Below are positions 42,401-50,736 of a stretch of 62,192 bases of DNA, in pieces; positions within the stretch are counted from its first letter, which is position 1, and the number at the start of each line of letters is the position of its first letter. The position numbers were made by a program, and so were the translations under genes. The stretch comes from an uncultured Lachnospiraceae bacterium (GTDB lineage: Bacteria > Bacillota > Clostridia > Lachnospirales > Lachnospiraceae), in the NCBI GenBank assembly GCA_947630695.1, contig CANRIM010000010.1:1-62192 (forward strand), written 5' to 3'. Below the pieces are notes generated by a model. That model was given only the letters and a program-made list of their open reading frames with translations. It was not told the DNA's origin and ran no database searches.

Positions 42401-43779
42401 ATCTTTTTTTCCGGCGGCGGGTCCACATTGACCTTTACTTCATTGGATGAAAAACTTTCTCCGTTGATCCGTGCAATCCCGGTATTTGAAATCATATGGG
42501 AAACTGCAGTCTGACTGACGCTGACTTGAAAAGACAATGTGATCATCTCCCCTGTATAAGTCAGAGATTTGTTTGCCCCGCCGGACAGACTGACATTTTT
42601 CGCCGTGGCTTTCAACAGCCGGTTTCCTGCATCATATGTAATAGTATACGCATCAGAAATATCATTTCCGTTGGCATACACCTTTGCAGAACCGACAATA
42701 TATTCCGTTTTGTCCGGAACAGAATCTTCTATGGAAAAAGATTTGTACAATACAGAGGAATCGGTATTGGTATCTTCAATCTGTTGATTGATATGAAATT
42801 CCAGCACATCTCCGGATTGTGCATGGGAAATCTCCCGTACTTCCTTTTCCAGTATCGTTTTTCCATCCTGCATATAGTGGTTTACGGTTTTCTCCGGTTT
42901 TTTCGGAATAACAGGATTGAAACTTACGCCGATTTTCGGTGCAAACCAGTAAGATCCGCTTTTTGAAAGCATCGTAAAAACCGGGGTTTCCTCCGGACTG
43001 TTGAAAATGACCGCCGATGCCTCAAAGTTTTTCCCGCCGATTTTATCTTCCCAGACTGGCGTATCGCGGGTGCCCTGAAACTTATACATACCTTCTTCAA
43101 AACCATAAGTTACAATCGTATTGTCCGTCAAACTTACCGTATAAGCCTTATCCGTTCGAAGGGCCACCCCCTCCATAGGTTCCCCGGAAGCGGCAGGATT
43201 CAGCGAATAAAACCCTATATTTGCATTTTTCAGAGAAAGCTTCTCTCCGTCCGAAAAAAACTCCATCTTCATATTGACTGCAGCAATATTATGCAAAAAG
43301 ATACCTGTCCAGAAATTGTTGTGCAGCTGTATTGCACTCCTGGACGGACTGGTAATAATTCCCGGATATTTTTCAGACAAATTATCTATAAGACCGGTTC
43401 CTTTTTGAAAATCCGTAAATGTAATTCTTGCGGATACCGTTTTCAACCGGCTTCCATCCTTGATGATGCCCACCCGGTTATAGAAAACCACTACCTTATC
43501 GCTTGTTTTCGCCGCCTGCGGCGCCACTACAATTTTGGAATTATTGGTTTCATACCCGGCATAGGAAAACCCGCTGGCGGATTCAATATTCACTTTTCCG
43601 TCGGATACGGCGGAAAACAATGCCGGCTGCACCAGAACATTTGCGCTGGCAATACTGACCTTACGGATCTGTGGCACGGAATCGGCGTAAACCGCTGTCA
43701 TCAGCCGCGGCAAGTTCGTACAGACAGCGGCGAAAATCACACAAAATGTAATACTGAGCCATCGTTTCATTTTTTTCAT
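39469..43779 (-). CDS. large multidomain cell-wall-anchored adhesin
   Basis: 1436 aa. Signal peptide to about residue 33. A unique N-terminal domain (about 35-300), then several repeated fimbrial/DUF11-like beta domains, recognisable by GDEISYVI, GDTITYTI and PGDQISYTV starts with NTA-type ends; two MucBP-like domains about 1128-1260 (ITTHFVDRDNKEL and LTIKHVDTQGNQL); SpaA-like domain about 1262-1370 (YYIKEVRAPSGYD); sorting signal LPLAG at 1392-1396, hydrophobic helix and RRYRK tail. Probably a tip adhesin: MucBP domains in other bacteria bind mucus. Its start overlaps the FHA gene stop by 4 nt. Confidence 0.88.
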   Translation of the reverse strand: MKKMKRWLSITFCVIFAAVCTNLPRLMTAVYADSVPQIRKVSIASANVLVQPALFSAVSDGKVNIESASGFSYAGYETNNSKIVVAPQAAKTSDKVVVFYNRVGIIKDGSRLKTVSARITFTDFQKGTGLIDNLSEKYPGIITSPSRSAIQLHNNFWTGIFLHNIAAVNMKMEFFSDGEKLSLKNANIGFYSLNPAASGEPMEGVALRTDKAYTVSLTDNTIVTYGFEEGMYKFQGTRDTPVWEDKIGGKNFEASAVIFNSPEETPVFTMLSKSGSYWFAPKIGVSFNPVIPKKPEKTVNHYMQDGKTILEKEVREISHAQSGDVLEFHINQQIEDTNTDSSVLYKSFSIEDSVPDKTEYIVGSAKVYANGNDISDAYTITYDAGNRLLKATAKNVSLSGGANKSLTYTGEMITLSFQVSVSQTAVSHMISNTGIARINGESFSSNEVKVNVDPPPEKKIRSGSKEVTSSTGAKIGDEISYVIRQNMADLSAHHMHYQSFVVADMIPKELTISGIIASVVKNGSRKILTSDQYHVTKSAQNNGTQLNVVIDPSYLAETPVSGGNFELVVTGEINDRLIYGTAFSNTAEVRINGESAVTNEVRTEPLGEARLRINKSADKSRYRLGDTITYTITVTDQGAAASNVIIEDEITEGSVVNVTSLKKDGTAIPLNTSNLKIETDRKRFTVTTKQSLEPGSTLALEYTVSTAAFDARQLPRIQNTACASADNAGKVKVTKTLGPEAPCELEVTKTADKETYRPEDQKISYTICCRQLTPDGIATGVRLHDTLGALHTAYAFDIQSLVIQKIGSSGVVLKQWSYAGGEMFDGYKNKGDRQAAVYVDTEYIGQDTFEDSIDINVQEPLAYGESFVITYDVMLNEVYETVENRVSGSYSYAGGNAGFDEVKVEVPPFLGSLAIEKNADRAVYTPGDQISYTVEVWNPVENSFGIQFDLSDILRTEGGKIIAGSLKGTGPFGDNIWITSQDDISYSMGRSIDVEKMNTADQRCVFTYKVDTAACTEDLVNTATVSNLAQNVVQEDSAVVKLKEVEVIYKTDGNGEISGISSEKQLYGRNPSGSEELPSQGYEFSGWMADSDVVLMDGSIIKSGTLMRSSDVKNVVLTQDRITFTAINVLVDIRITTHFVDRDNKELAVSVIEDYKYQSHYTTKPVEIYGYTQEDDSGNTEGTALEDTDVYYIYAPAEVLLTIKHVDTQGNQLITPEERTLHYLDSYTTSEKTFERYVLQSRPSNAEGTIRTMEPVTVCYVYQLKPHELLIRKSDGKESFLQNAGFALYTDSAGKTLAEAYIDSQSKTKLTESNGTTDRNGVLHLYGLQPGSYYIKEVRAPSGYDLYPEVIQLDFSKDGSVLLHSKEEVKDITPENAQIEVLVEDKALVLALPLAGSKGVLRTEAGGLLMAAAGFLITIWMERRYRKSITGKAGKK

Positions 43780-44948
43780 TGATTCCCCGCCTTTCTCACT
43801 TCAAACTCCAGCCTGCCCAGTCTGATCCAGTCTCCATATCGGATTGCCTCCGATATTCCGTCTTCCAGCCGCACACCGTTTAACCACGTTCCCTCTGCAG
43901 AATGCAGATCCGAAAGCCGGATTTCTCCTTTGACCAGATCAAACTTTGCATGAAATCTCGAAATACTTTCTTCTTTGATACAGGCATCCGCCGCATATGG
44001 TATGCTGCCGATCAGGAACGGAAATGTCCCGACTTCAAATGACGGCTGTCCTTTGTTCAGCGCCGTCAGGGCAAACTGCTGTGAAATATTTCCGTTATCT
44101 CTCCATCCTGCAAGATGCGCCGGATCCCCACATCCGGGCATTGGCTGAAGCAGTTCCCGCTCTTTTTCTGTTTTTGACCTTCTGCGTTTTGCTTTTTTTA
44201 TTTTTTCCGGCTTTGCTTCGCTATAAGGAACCGGCGGCAGCACCTCTTTTTCCCAATCTTCCTCTTCTTCCGCAAACAGCTTAGCTATACCTCTTTGCAC
44301 CGGCCGCTTTGCTTCTTCTTTTTCTTTTTGTACATCCGTAAGGAACTGCACGGTTTCATTCACCGTCTGTACAGCCGGCTCCGTCATCAGATACGCCGGC
44401 GCCGCTTCCTCCGTCTGCGGCTGTCTCAGACTGTCCAGGAGTTCCTCCAGCCGCACCGCTTCCTCTTTGACCATCCGGAAAAATAAACAGGCAGTTTTTA
44501 ATGCCGTTGCATCCTCCGGATCTATGACAGCCAGAATCGTTTCACACAGAAGATGCAGACTGCCTCCGTCAAAATCCGTAAACGGATCATAACAGAAAAA
44601 AACCTGTTCTCCGGCTCTGTCCCAGAAAATACATGCCGGATCCAGTACAATATGATTCGCATCCAGAAAATACGCCTCCAGGGATTGCGACAAAACATGC
44701 AGCGTATCAAACAAAATCTGCAGATACCGCCGGGTCATGGGTTTTCCTTCAAACATCGCAGGCATGGGCTGCATTCTGCTGATTTCATACGCAAATTCGA
44801 TTTTTGCACCGCTTTTGGATATTTCAGGGCGCAGCATCCCTTCGACCCGGTTGTTTTGCAGCATGGAGACGGTCAGCATATCGAAGGTTTCGCTCTCTTC
44901 CTCAAAAATAAGGTAATTGTTATTCAGATTTCTTACATACTTTCTCAT
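43776..44948 (-). CDS. DUF6382 and FHA domain protein of the Tad locus
   Basis: 390 aa. N-terminal DUF6382 (MRKYVRNLNNNYLIFEE ... YEISRMQPMP), a middle charged linker (KKAKRRRSKTEKERE), and a C-terminal FHA domain about 295-385 with ISRFHAKF and GTWLNGVRL, which binds phosphothreonine. Found next to Flp/Tad genes in Clostridia; exact role unknown, perhaps gating of secretion by a Ser/Thr kinase. Sits between TadE and the adhesin, tying the two halves of the operon together. Confidence 0.82.
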   Translation of the reverse strand: MRKYVRNLNNNYLIFEEESETFDMLTVSMLQNNRVEGMLRPEISKSGAKIEFAYEISRMQPMPAMFEGKPMTRRYLQILFDTLHVLSQSLEAYFLDANHIVLDPACIFWDRAGEQVFFCYDPFTDFDGGSLHLLCETILAVIDPEDATALKTACLFFRMVKEEAVRLEELLDSLRQPQTEEAAPAYLMTEPAVQTVNETVQFLTDVQKEKEEAKRPVQRGIAKLFAEEEEDWEKEVLPPVPYSEAKPEKIKKAKRRRSKTEKERELLQPMPGCGDPAHLAGWRDNGNISQQFALTALNKGQPSFEVGTFPFLIGSIPYAADACIKEESISRFHAKFDLVKGEIRLSDLHSAEGTWLNGVRLEDGISEAIRYGDWIRLGRLEFEVRKAGNQ

Positions 44949-44960
44949 TGGTATTTTTTC

Positions 44961-45362
44961 TTACTCCGTGACTGTATTCTTGATTTCAATAAGGCCAAGG
45001 GCTTTTCGGATCATTTCCGGTGCATAGCAGCCGGTACCGGAAAATTTTTCCCGAATCACCATTGTCTGATGCAAAAACGGAAAGCGGATACTTCCCTTTG
45101 TCTCTGCCGTCCATGTAATGCTTCCGGCATCGGTTTGCATCTGAATGGCTTTGGCCGATACACATTCCTGCTGCATCTGTGTCAGACAGGCATCGTCCTC
45201 TGTTCTGCCAAAGGTTCTTTCCCGCACGCAGCGAAACGTCTTTTCCGCAATCACCGCCCTGTCATGTTCATAAAATCCAAGAAAAATCAAAAAAAATATG
45301 ACACACAGCACCACCGGCAGCAAAAGCGCCGCTTCAATGGTAAAACTGGCTTTCCACCTCAT
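44961..45362 (-). CDS. TadE-like pseudopilin
   Basis: 133 aa. FTIEAALLLPVVLCVIFF after a short basic start is the class III prepilin-like motif with Glu five residues after the cleavage region; one helix follows, then a small outer domain. ATG 45362 has GGAGGCG upstream; the open frame to 45704 has no start evidence and overlaps the peptidase. Minor component of the Tad pilus. Confidence 0.83.
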   Translation of the reverse strand: MRWKASFTIEAALLLPVVLCVIFFLIFLGFYEHDRAVIAEKTFRCVRERTFGRTEDDACLTQMQQECVSAKAIQMQTDAGSITWTAETKGSIRFPFLHQTMVIREKFSGTGCYAPEMIRKALGLIEIKNTVTE

Positions 45363-45778
45363 GATATCGCCTCCGTTAAAAACAGCAGAAGCTCCGCCGC
45401 AAGCAGAAAGGGAATCCACGGCATGCTGTATCGGATCGTTTTCTTTCTGCATTTCATCAAAGCGACGCCGGTAACTGCAGACAGTATGCAGGCAATCAAA
45501 AGCAGCTGCATACAGGCCAGCCACCCGGTCAGCATGCCTACGCCGGTCAGCAAAATGCCGTCGCCGGTGCCGATATGTTCTTTTACCGCACGTGAAAGTA
45601 CAATCAGCGCAATGCCCGGCACCATGCCGATTATGCCGCTTTGCACTTCTCCCGTGATCAGAAGCCAAAGCAGGCCTGCAAAAGATCCTGACAGCAACAG
45701 CCACAGCGGAACCGTTCCCGTTCGAAAATCACTGAAGGCCGCAAGCCCGGTATAGCCTATGCAGATAATATGTTTCAT
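45359..45778 (-). CDS. tadV: prepilin peptidase (TadV/CpaA type)
   Basis: 139 aa integral membrane aspartyl protease. First Asp in AFSDFRTG near residue 17; second in GTGDGILL near residue 70, the GxGD signature. Lacks the methyltransferase domain, as TadV does. Cleaves the pseudopilins of the locus. ATG 45778 follows TTGGAGG, which is provided by leader cassette copy B. Confidence 0.87.
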   Translation of the reverse strand: MKHIICIGYTGLAAFSDFRTGTVPLWLLLSGSFAGLLWLLITGEVQSGIIGMVPGIALIVLSRAVKEHIGTGDGILLTGVGMLTGWLACMQLLLIACILSAVTGVALMKCRKKTIRYSMPWIPFLLAAELLLFLTEAIS

Positions 45779-45871
45779 GTACTGCCTCCAAGGTATCGGC
45801 ACGCGCACCTTAAGGCGCACCTGCCATGTCGTCGGAAGGCATTCCGACTATGCTTCGCATAAGCCTTCCTC
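45779..45871 (-). repeat. leader cassette copy B before the prepilin peptidase
   Basis: About 85 percent identical by eye to copy A (16758-16853). GGAAGGC/GCCTTCC hairpin with inner TATGC/GCATA, GACGAC-ATGGCAGG, GGCA/TGCC hairpin, TACCTTGGAGG. The internal frame reads MPSDDMAGAP and stops. The cassette begins inside the upstream gene and supplies its last residues (EEGLCEA) and stop. Confidence 0.8.
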
Positions 45872-46825
45872 ACAGGTTTTGCAGACAGGCATACCCACCA
45901 CTTCCGAAATTGGTACCTTTCTGATATTTCTGGTGATTTCCGGACAGCTTTCGCTGCTGTGGTATGCCGTGCCATAATCCGTAATATAAACCGCCCCTGA
46001 TGTCCCTTTTGCACCGCATATCCGGCAGGGATAATACTTCGCGCCATCCCGGTTGCGCAGGGTTGCTGCCGTCTGTATAGATGTTTTCCGTAAATGAATG
46101 TTCAAATGCCTGCAGTTCAGTGTCAGATGATAGACCGTCCCTGTTTTTGTCAGATATACATACTGTATACTTTCATTTCCGGCAAACGCCTTTTCACCTG
46201 TCCACGCATGAATCCGAATCCGCTGTACGACCTTGCATGCGGAAAACGGCCAGAAAGAAAAGGGCAGTTTTGTTTCATATTCCGCAATCAGATCCATGTA
46301 CTGTGATTCATCCGGAAGAGCGGAACAGGAAAAATGAATGCCCCGGCTTCCGTCTACGATACAGGAACGATCCAGCGCATCCCGGTCTGCTTCCTGCAAA
46401 AACAGCTGCTTCGCTGTCAGCTGTCCCACACCGGAAAGCAGAAACTGTTTCCATTCCTCAGTATCGACCTCCTCCTGCCCGAACAGTTCATAAACAAACG
46501 CATCCTGTGCCAGCTTGCTGCAGGTGTTTTTCAGCGGTACCATCATATTTGTCTGTACCTGAATCATTTCGGCAAACGACAGCAGGCTTAAGCCCGCAAG
46601 CAGAAACAGACTCAGGCAGACTGCAGCTTCAATACTGAAAGAGGCGCGTTCCGGAAAGGCGGATGCAGATGTCCTTTTCGTCGGAAAATGATCCGTAATT
46701 GACTGGGGGAGAAAAAATTTTCGCAAACCGGGGAACTTCTTTTTTTTATTGAGGGCTTTTTCCGGCTTTTGAAAATACATATTGGGAAAATCGCGTATTT
46801 TGGATGGTTTCTTTGAAAAGGACAT
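45848..46825 (-). CDS. TadE-like protein with a double cysteine/histidine domain
   Basis: 325 aa. Unusual basic N-terminal extension of about 65 residues, then SFSIEAAVCLSLFLLAGLSLL (prepilin-like helix). C-terminal third has two similar units: YHLTLNCRHLNIHLRK ... YYPCRIC and YHSSESCPEITRNIRK ... MPVCKTC. The YHxxxxC and CxxC spacing suggests zinc binding or disulfides. Start ATG 46825 follows AAAGGCGG; ATG 46831 is alternative. The stop and final residues come from cassette B. Confidence 0.7.
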   Translation of the reverse strand: MSFSKKPSKIRDFPNMYFQKPEKALNKKKKFPGLRKFFLPQSITDHFPTKRTSASAFPERASFSIEAAVCLSLFLLAGLSLLSFAEMIQVQTNMMVPLKNTCSKLAQDAFVYELFGQEEVDTEEWKQFLLSGVGQLTAKQLFLQEADRDALDRSCIVDGSRGIHFSCSALPDESQYMDLIAEYETKLPFSFWPFSACKVVQRIRIHAWTGEKAFAGNESIQYVYLTKTGTVYHLTLNCRHLNIHLRKTSIQTAATLRNRDGAKYYPCRICGAKGTSGAVYITDYGTAYHSSESCPEITRNIRKVPISEVVGMPVCKTCEEGLCEA

Positions 46826-46848
46826 GTGCATCCGCCTTTCGGTTTTCG

Positions 46849-48309
46849 TTACAGATAAGAATATCCGGAAGTGATTCGGATCTCCGGACGCAGCGCATCC
46901 ACAAATCCGGCAAATACGGAACTGCTGTCAAAGGAGACCTGTACCGTCAGTGCGGTGATTACCTGATCCAGACAATACCGGTCTTCCTGATACACTTCCC
47001 GCATCCGCATTTGGGCAACATCCATTCCATGCAGGCACAACGTCTGTCCATCCTGAAACATCAGAAGCAGTTTTATATAGGTTTCATACTGCAGTCCCCC
47101 ATCTTCCTGTTTTGCTTCCGTCTCATAGGAAGCCGGATCACCGATTTTTTCCAGGGACAGCTTCCAGTTGTTTTGTGTCTTGATCAGTGCGGAACTGCCT
47201 CCGTTCAGCAGATTTCTGACATCCAGAATACTTTCCGCATACGCCCAGGCCAGCAGGATTGCATATTTCGTAATCTGAACCAGCGGTTCGATACCGAATG
47301 CACCGGTGAGTACCATTGCTGCGGCCAGTGCCTCCGCTTTCTTTCCGGCATCCGTCATCAGATATGCCATATTGGCGGCTTCCTTCCACAGAAGCAGGCG
47401 ATTTACCACGTATTTCAGATTTTCCGTATCCGTTGCTTTTCCGGCAAGACAATACTCCAGTTTGCACTGCAGTCCCGTACTTTCCTCCCGATCCGTAAAA
47501 GACGGAAACCGGTCTGCCAGATACGTTACAAATATGGCTTTCTGCCCAAGGCCTGTGTCATAGGCCGGCGTTTCTTTTGTTTCCAGCTGCAGCCTGTGGG
47601 ACACACAGTCCTCCGGCGACACCGTGTAATCCGATATCTTTCTGTCCGCCGGCAGTACCAGGGCCAAAATGCCCTTTTCTTTCAGTTCCCGGATCGTATC
47701 CATCGGCGATTTTTCCATGACCGGCTGCCCGGAAGGGATCGGCTGGCTCTCCGAAAGTTCCTCCTGCCCGGCTGCTTCTTCCAGATACTCGTTCGTTTTA
47801 TCTTCTATGCTTTTTTCTTCATTTTTGTAATAGGCTTCCAGTTCCTCCGTGCTTTGACTGCCTTCCGCATAGTTTTTCAGAAAGGCCAGCATATGTGCCG
47901 GCGCCTGATCCTTCATAAAACAGACCGCCTGTTCGTAAAAGGCTTTTCCACCCTGATCGGTCAGATATGTGCATTCCGTGCATTCTGCCTGCTGCAGATG
48001 CAGCCGGTAAAAATCGCTTCGCCGGGGCAGCACATATTCCTGCTCAGGGGACAACATCCGTTGTATTTCATCGGAAACCGTCTGTGCCGCTGCCGTCGTA
48101 TCGCTGCAGTAATGCCCGAAAATTCCCAGCTGATCCAGCATCGGTCTGTCATACGCTGCCATAACGGATTCCGCAGCCGCGTCTGTAAGTACCGCCGCGC
48201 AGATCCGGCATCCCCGGATGCGGACCGTCTCGCAAATGACCGATATAAACGTCAGTACCGCAACCAACAGAAGGCTGATAAACACGGTCATACTTCCTCT
48301 GCAGCGCAT
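46849..48309 (-). CDS. DUF5702 pilus-locus protein (TadG-like)
   Basis: 486 aa. Prepilin-like helix SMTVFISLLLVAVLTFISVICETVRI near the N-terminus, then a large extracytoplasmic domain rich in helices and with several cysteines; LAWAYAESILDVRNLL and the C-terminal REVYQEDRYCLDQVITALTVQVSFDSS look typical of DUF5702. Found in clostridial Tad loci. Function unknown; minor pilin or assembly factor by position. ATG lies 1 nt after the flp stop. Confidence 0.78.
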   Translation of the reverse strand: MRCRGSMTVFISLLLVAVLTFISVICETVRIRGCRICAAVLTDAAAESVMAAYDRPMLDQLGIFGHYCSDTTAAAQTVSDEIQRMLSPEQEYVLPRRSDFYRLHLQQAECTECTYLTDQGGKAFYEQAVCFMKDQAPAHMLAFLKNYAEGSQSTEELEAYYKNEEKSIEDKTNEYLEEAAGQEELSESQPIPSGQPVMEKSPMDTIRELKEKGILALVLPADRKISDYTVSPEDCVSHRLQLETKETPAYDTGLGQKAIFVTYLADRFPSFTDREESTGLQCKLEYCLAGKATDTENLKYVVNRLLLWKEAANMAYLMTDAGKKAEALAAAMVLTGAFGIEPLVQITKYAILLAWAYAESILDVRNLLNGGSSALIKTQNNWKLSLEKIGDPASYETEAKQEDGGLQYETYIKLLLMFQDGQTLCLHGMDVAQMRMREVYQEDRYCLDQVITALTVQVSFDSSSVFAGFVDALRPEIRITSGYSYL

Positions 48310-48310
48310 C

Positions 48311-48478
48311 TTATATGGAATTTGCGGAACTCCTGATCTTCGAAAAAATCGTCTGGATCAGCGAGTTCAGCTGTGTTTTAAATATCAGCACCAGGGCAAT
48401 CAGTACCACCAGAATCAAAACAATTTCAATTACGGCAACGCCCTGTTTTCCTTTCAATATACTTTTTATACGTTTCAT
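48311..48478 (-). CDS. flp: Flp1-family type IVb major pilin
   Basis: 55 aa, too small for routine calling. A basic leader MKRIKSILKGKQG, cleavage after the Gly, and mature VAVIEIVLILVVLIALVLIF, with Glu at mature position 5, as in Flp prepilins; a short amphipathic tail follows. Ribosome site GGAGGGG about 7 nt upstream. Likely the major pilus subunit processed by the TadV-type peptidase. Confidence 0.9.
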   Translation of the reverse strand: MKRIKSILKGKQGVAVIEIVLILVVLIALVLIFKTQLNSLIQTIFSKIRSSANSI

Positions 48479-48524
48479 TTTCCCCCTCCTTCAGATGTTT
48501 CGTCCGTCCCGGCAATGTGTTTTT

Positions 48525-49964
48525 TCATATGTTCATTGACATAAAAGCCGGCACCAGCAATATGCCCATCATTACCATCAGTTCCAGCATCATCGGCAGC
48601 ATCAGTTTTTCCGAAGCCGCTTCCGACTGCTGCAATGCAGCGCTTTTTCTCTCCGCCATGGCTTCAGCCGCCTCTGCTTTCAGCAGGTCCGACAAATCCG
48701 CCGTGCCTTTTCTGATGTTGGAATGGATCAGCATACCCAGTTTTTTATAAGGCGCAAGTCCGCAGCGGTTTCCAAATGCTTCGAATACCGCGCCGTTTTG
48801 CATACCGCTTTTCAACTGCCGATAGGTATAGATCACTTCTTCCCGGCAGCCGCTGATTTTCTTACCGTTACTCCTGTTAATATAAGACAGGGCGATCCGT
48901 TCCCATGCCCGGGTAATATGCATCCCGGCGCCCAACAGCAGGCTCAATGCGCAGACCAGCTCCGGATATTCGATCAGCATCTGCGTTTCCTTCTTTTTCC
49001 TCTTTCTTTCTGCTGCCGATTTTTCTTCCAGCGGCATCAGCAGAACCAGCAGAAGTGTCAGCACCATGATCACGGCGGCGGAATCGGTTTTTCTGATCCG
49101 GTAACGCACCTTTACTCCGTTGATTTCCGAAGGCAGCGTATAAACTGCTTTTTCGGTTCCTTTTGCTTCTTTTTTCTGAATTTCGGTTTCCAGCTGTTCA
49201 AAATCCTTTTCCGTCCCGGACAGCGCCTTTTTCCGGACACGGACTTTCAGTTCCAAGCGTTCCTCATAATTTCCATACCGCAGTATGGCTGTGAGCAGCA
49301 CCGGCGTTCCGGTTTCTGTCAGATGTTCCGTCTGCAGTGTTCCGGAAGATGACAGCAGTTCCTCGTGATCCGACTGCCATTCTACCTGAATGGCTGAGCC
49401 CGGAATGGTACGGATCAGATGCAGATCAGAAGTCACCGCATCCAGAGATGTGTTCTCTCCTAATATCAGTGTCCCGAGATGGGTTTTTGCATAGGAAAAC
49501 CAACGGTTTCGTTCCTGGCTGCTGTACGTTTTTTCATTGACCGTCACCGGAAGCTGCTTTCGAATGCCGTTGATTTCCGTTTCCAGTTCATACAAGATGC
49601 TTCCTTCCCCGGCCTCTTTCCTTGGCAGCGCCGTCACGGTTTCGTCCTGTTTTGACACATACCATGCGGCAAACGCCAGCAGGCTCCCGGCAAGCAGAAT
49701 CAGCAGCATTTCAGCCATGCATCTGACGCATCGCTGTTCTGCCGCGGCAAACACGCTGTGTCCCGGCGGCAAATCTTCTGTCTGCTTTTGTATCCAGCGT
49801 TTACAGATCTTTGCAAAGGGGCGCATCCGCAGCAGCCGTTTCCCGGCTTTTTCAAACGCGTCAGACAAAAAATTGCTTCTTTTTCCCGGTTCTGCAGGCT
49901 CCTTCCGGGCAGATACCAGAAACAGGAGGATGCCTGCCGCAGGCAGCAAGTATAAATACCCCAT
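48525..49964 (-). CDS. tadC: TadC-like inner-membrane protein with an Ig-like insertion
   Basis: 479 aa, longer than usual TadC. Helix near 6-18 and at about 85-103, then an outer segment of about 200 residues: TSDLHLIRTIPGSAIQVEWQ, SSSGTLQ and GTPVLLTAILRYGNYEERLELKVRV match the atrophied bacterial Ig fold (aBig-like). A helix at about 295-312 and the type II secretion F domain follow (QMLIEYPELVCALSLLLGAGM, then RKGTADLSDLLKAEA, ending MGILLVPAFMSMNI). The Ig-like part would face outward. Overlaps no gene; 4 nt after tadB. Confidence 0.82.
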   Translation of the reverse strand: MGYLYLLPAAGILLFLVSARKEPAEPGKRSNFLSDAFEKAGKRLLRMRPFAKICKRWIQKQTEDLPPGHSVFAAAEQRCVRCMAEMLLILLAGSLLAFAAWYVSKQDETVTALPRKEAGEGSILYELETEINGIRKQLPVTVNEKTYSSQERNRWFSYAKTHLGTLILGENTSLDAVTSDLHLIRTIPGSAIQVEWQSDHEELLSSSGTLQTEHLTETGTPVLLTAILRYGNYEERLELKVRVRKKALSGTEKDFEQLETEIQKKEAKGTEKAVYTLPSEINGVKVRYRIRKTDSAAVIMVLTLLLVLLMPLEEKSAAERKRKKKETQMLIEYPELVCALSLLLGAGMHITRAWERIALSYINRSNGKKISGCREEVIYTYRQLKSGMQNGAVFEAFGNRCGLAPYKKLGMLIHSNIRKGTADLSDLLKAEAAEAMAERKSAALQQSEAASEKLMLPMMLELMVMMGILLVPAFMSMNI

Positions 49965-49968
49965 TGTT

Positions 49969-50736
49969 TCACACCTTTATATCGATTATCATTCCGGACC
50001 ACAGCCATGCGCCTGCATAAATCAGCAGAAACACCGTCATAATGACCGCTCCCGGCAGATTATTGTAAAGCGCATCAATCAATGTCGGGCAGCAAAGCTT
50101 AATGTATCCAAGGATTCCCATCGGAATCAGACTCATAATCTGCTGTTCCATCCTTTTTGCGCTGATGATATTCGTCATTTCTCTGTTTAGTTTTATTTTG
50201 TCAATCAGGGTGGTGGCACTGAAGGCTATGGTCTCCACCAAATCCCCGCCGCTGCGTTTTGCCGTGCCGAACACAAATGAAAATGTCCGGATTTCTTCAT
50301 GATCTGTTTCCTCCGCCATGGCCTGTACCAGCTTTTCCACCGGTATATTGATCTGCAAACCCTGTACCAGATTCCGGAGGGCCCGCATAAAGGCTGTTTC
50401 GGCGGAATACAGCTTCGCGATCTCTTTCTGCGCATTTACAAACGCATTTTCCACTGCGCTGCCTGCCTGCAGATTCTGGGAAAGCAAAATGAGCATATCC
50501 TGAAACTGCCGTATGCAAAGCGCTTCCCTTTGCATCCTGTTCTTTTTGATATCCCGTCGCATCAGCAAAATAAATCCCGGAAACAACAGAATGCCGCAAA
50601 ACAGGTGATCATAAAACAAATCCGCCAGCAGGAGGATGATTCCTGCATTTTTCAGGGCCTGCAGCAGCAGCCGGCGGTCCGGACACTTTTCCCGCAGAAG
50701 GTTTTTCCTGCGCCCTGTTTGTTTCAGCATTTTCAT
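49969..50736 (-). CDS. tadB: TadB-like inner-membrane platform protein
   Basis: 255 aa type II secretion system F domain. Two helices near 30-58, cytoplasmic domain with FQDMLILLSQNLQAGSAVENAF and AKRSGGDLVETI, then helices at about 200-250. Pairs with TadC to form the platform of the pilus machine. Overlaps tadA by 4 nt. Confidence 0.87.
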   Translation of the reverse strand: MKMLKQTGRRKNLLREKCPDRRLLLQALKNAGIILLLADLFYDHLFCGILLFPGFILLMRRDIKKNRMQREALCIRQFQDMLILLSQNLQAGSAVENAFVNAQKEIAKLYSAETAFMRALRNLVQGLQINIPVEKLVQAMAEETDHEEIRTFSFVFGTAKRSGGDLVETIAFSATTLIDKIKLNREMTNIISAKRMEQQIMSLIPMGILGYIKLCCPTLIDALYNNLPGAVIMTVFLLIYAGAWLWSGMIIDIKV

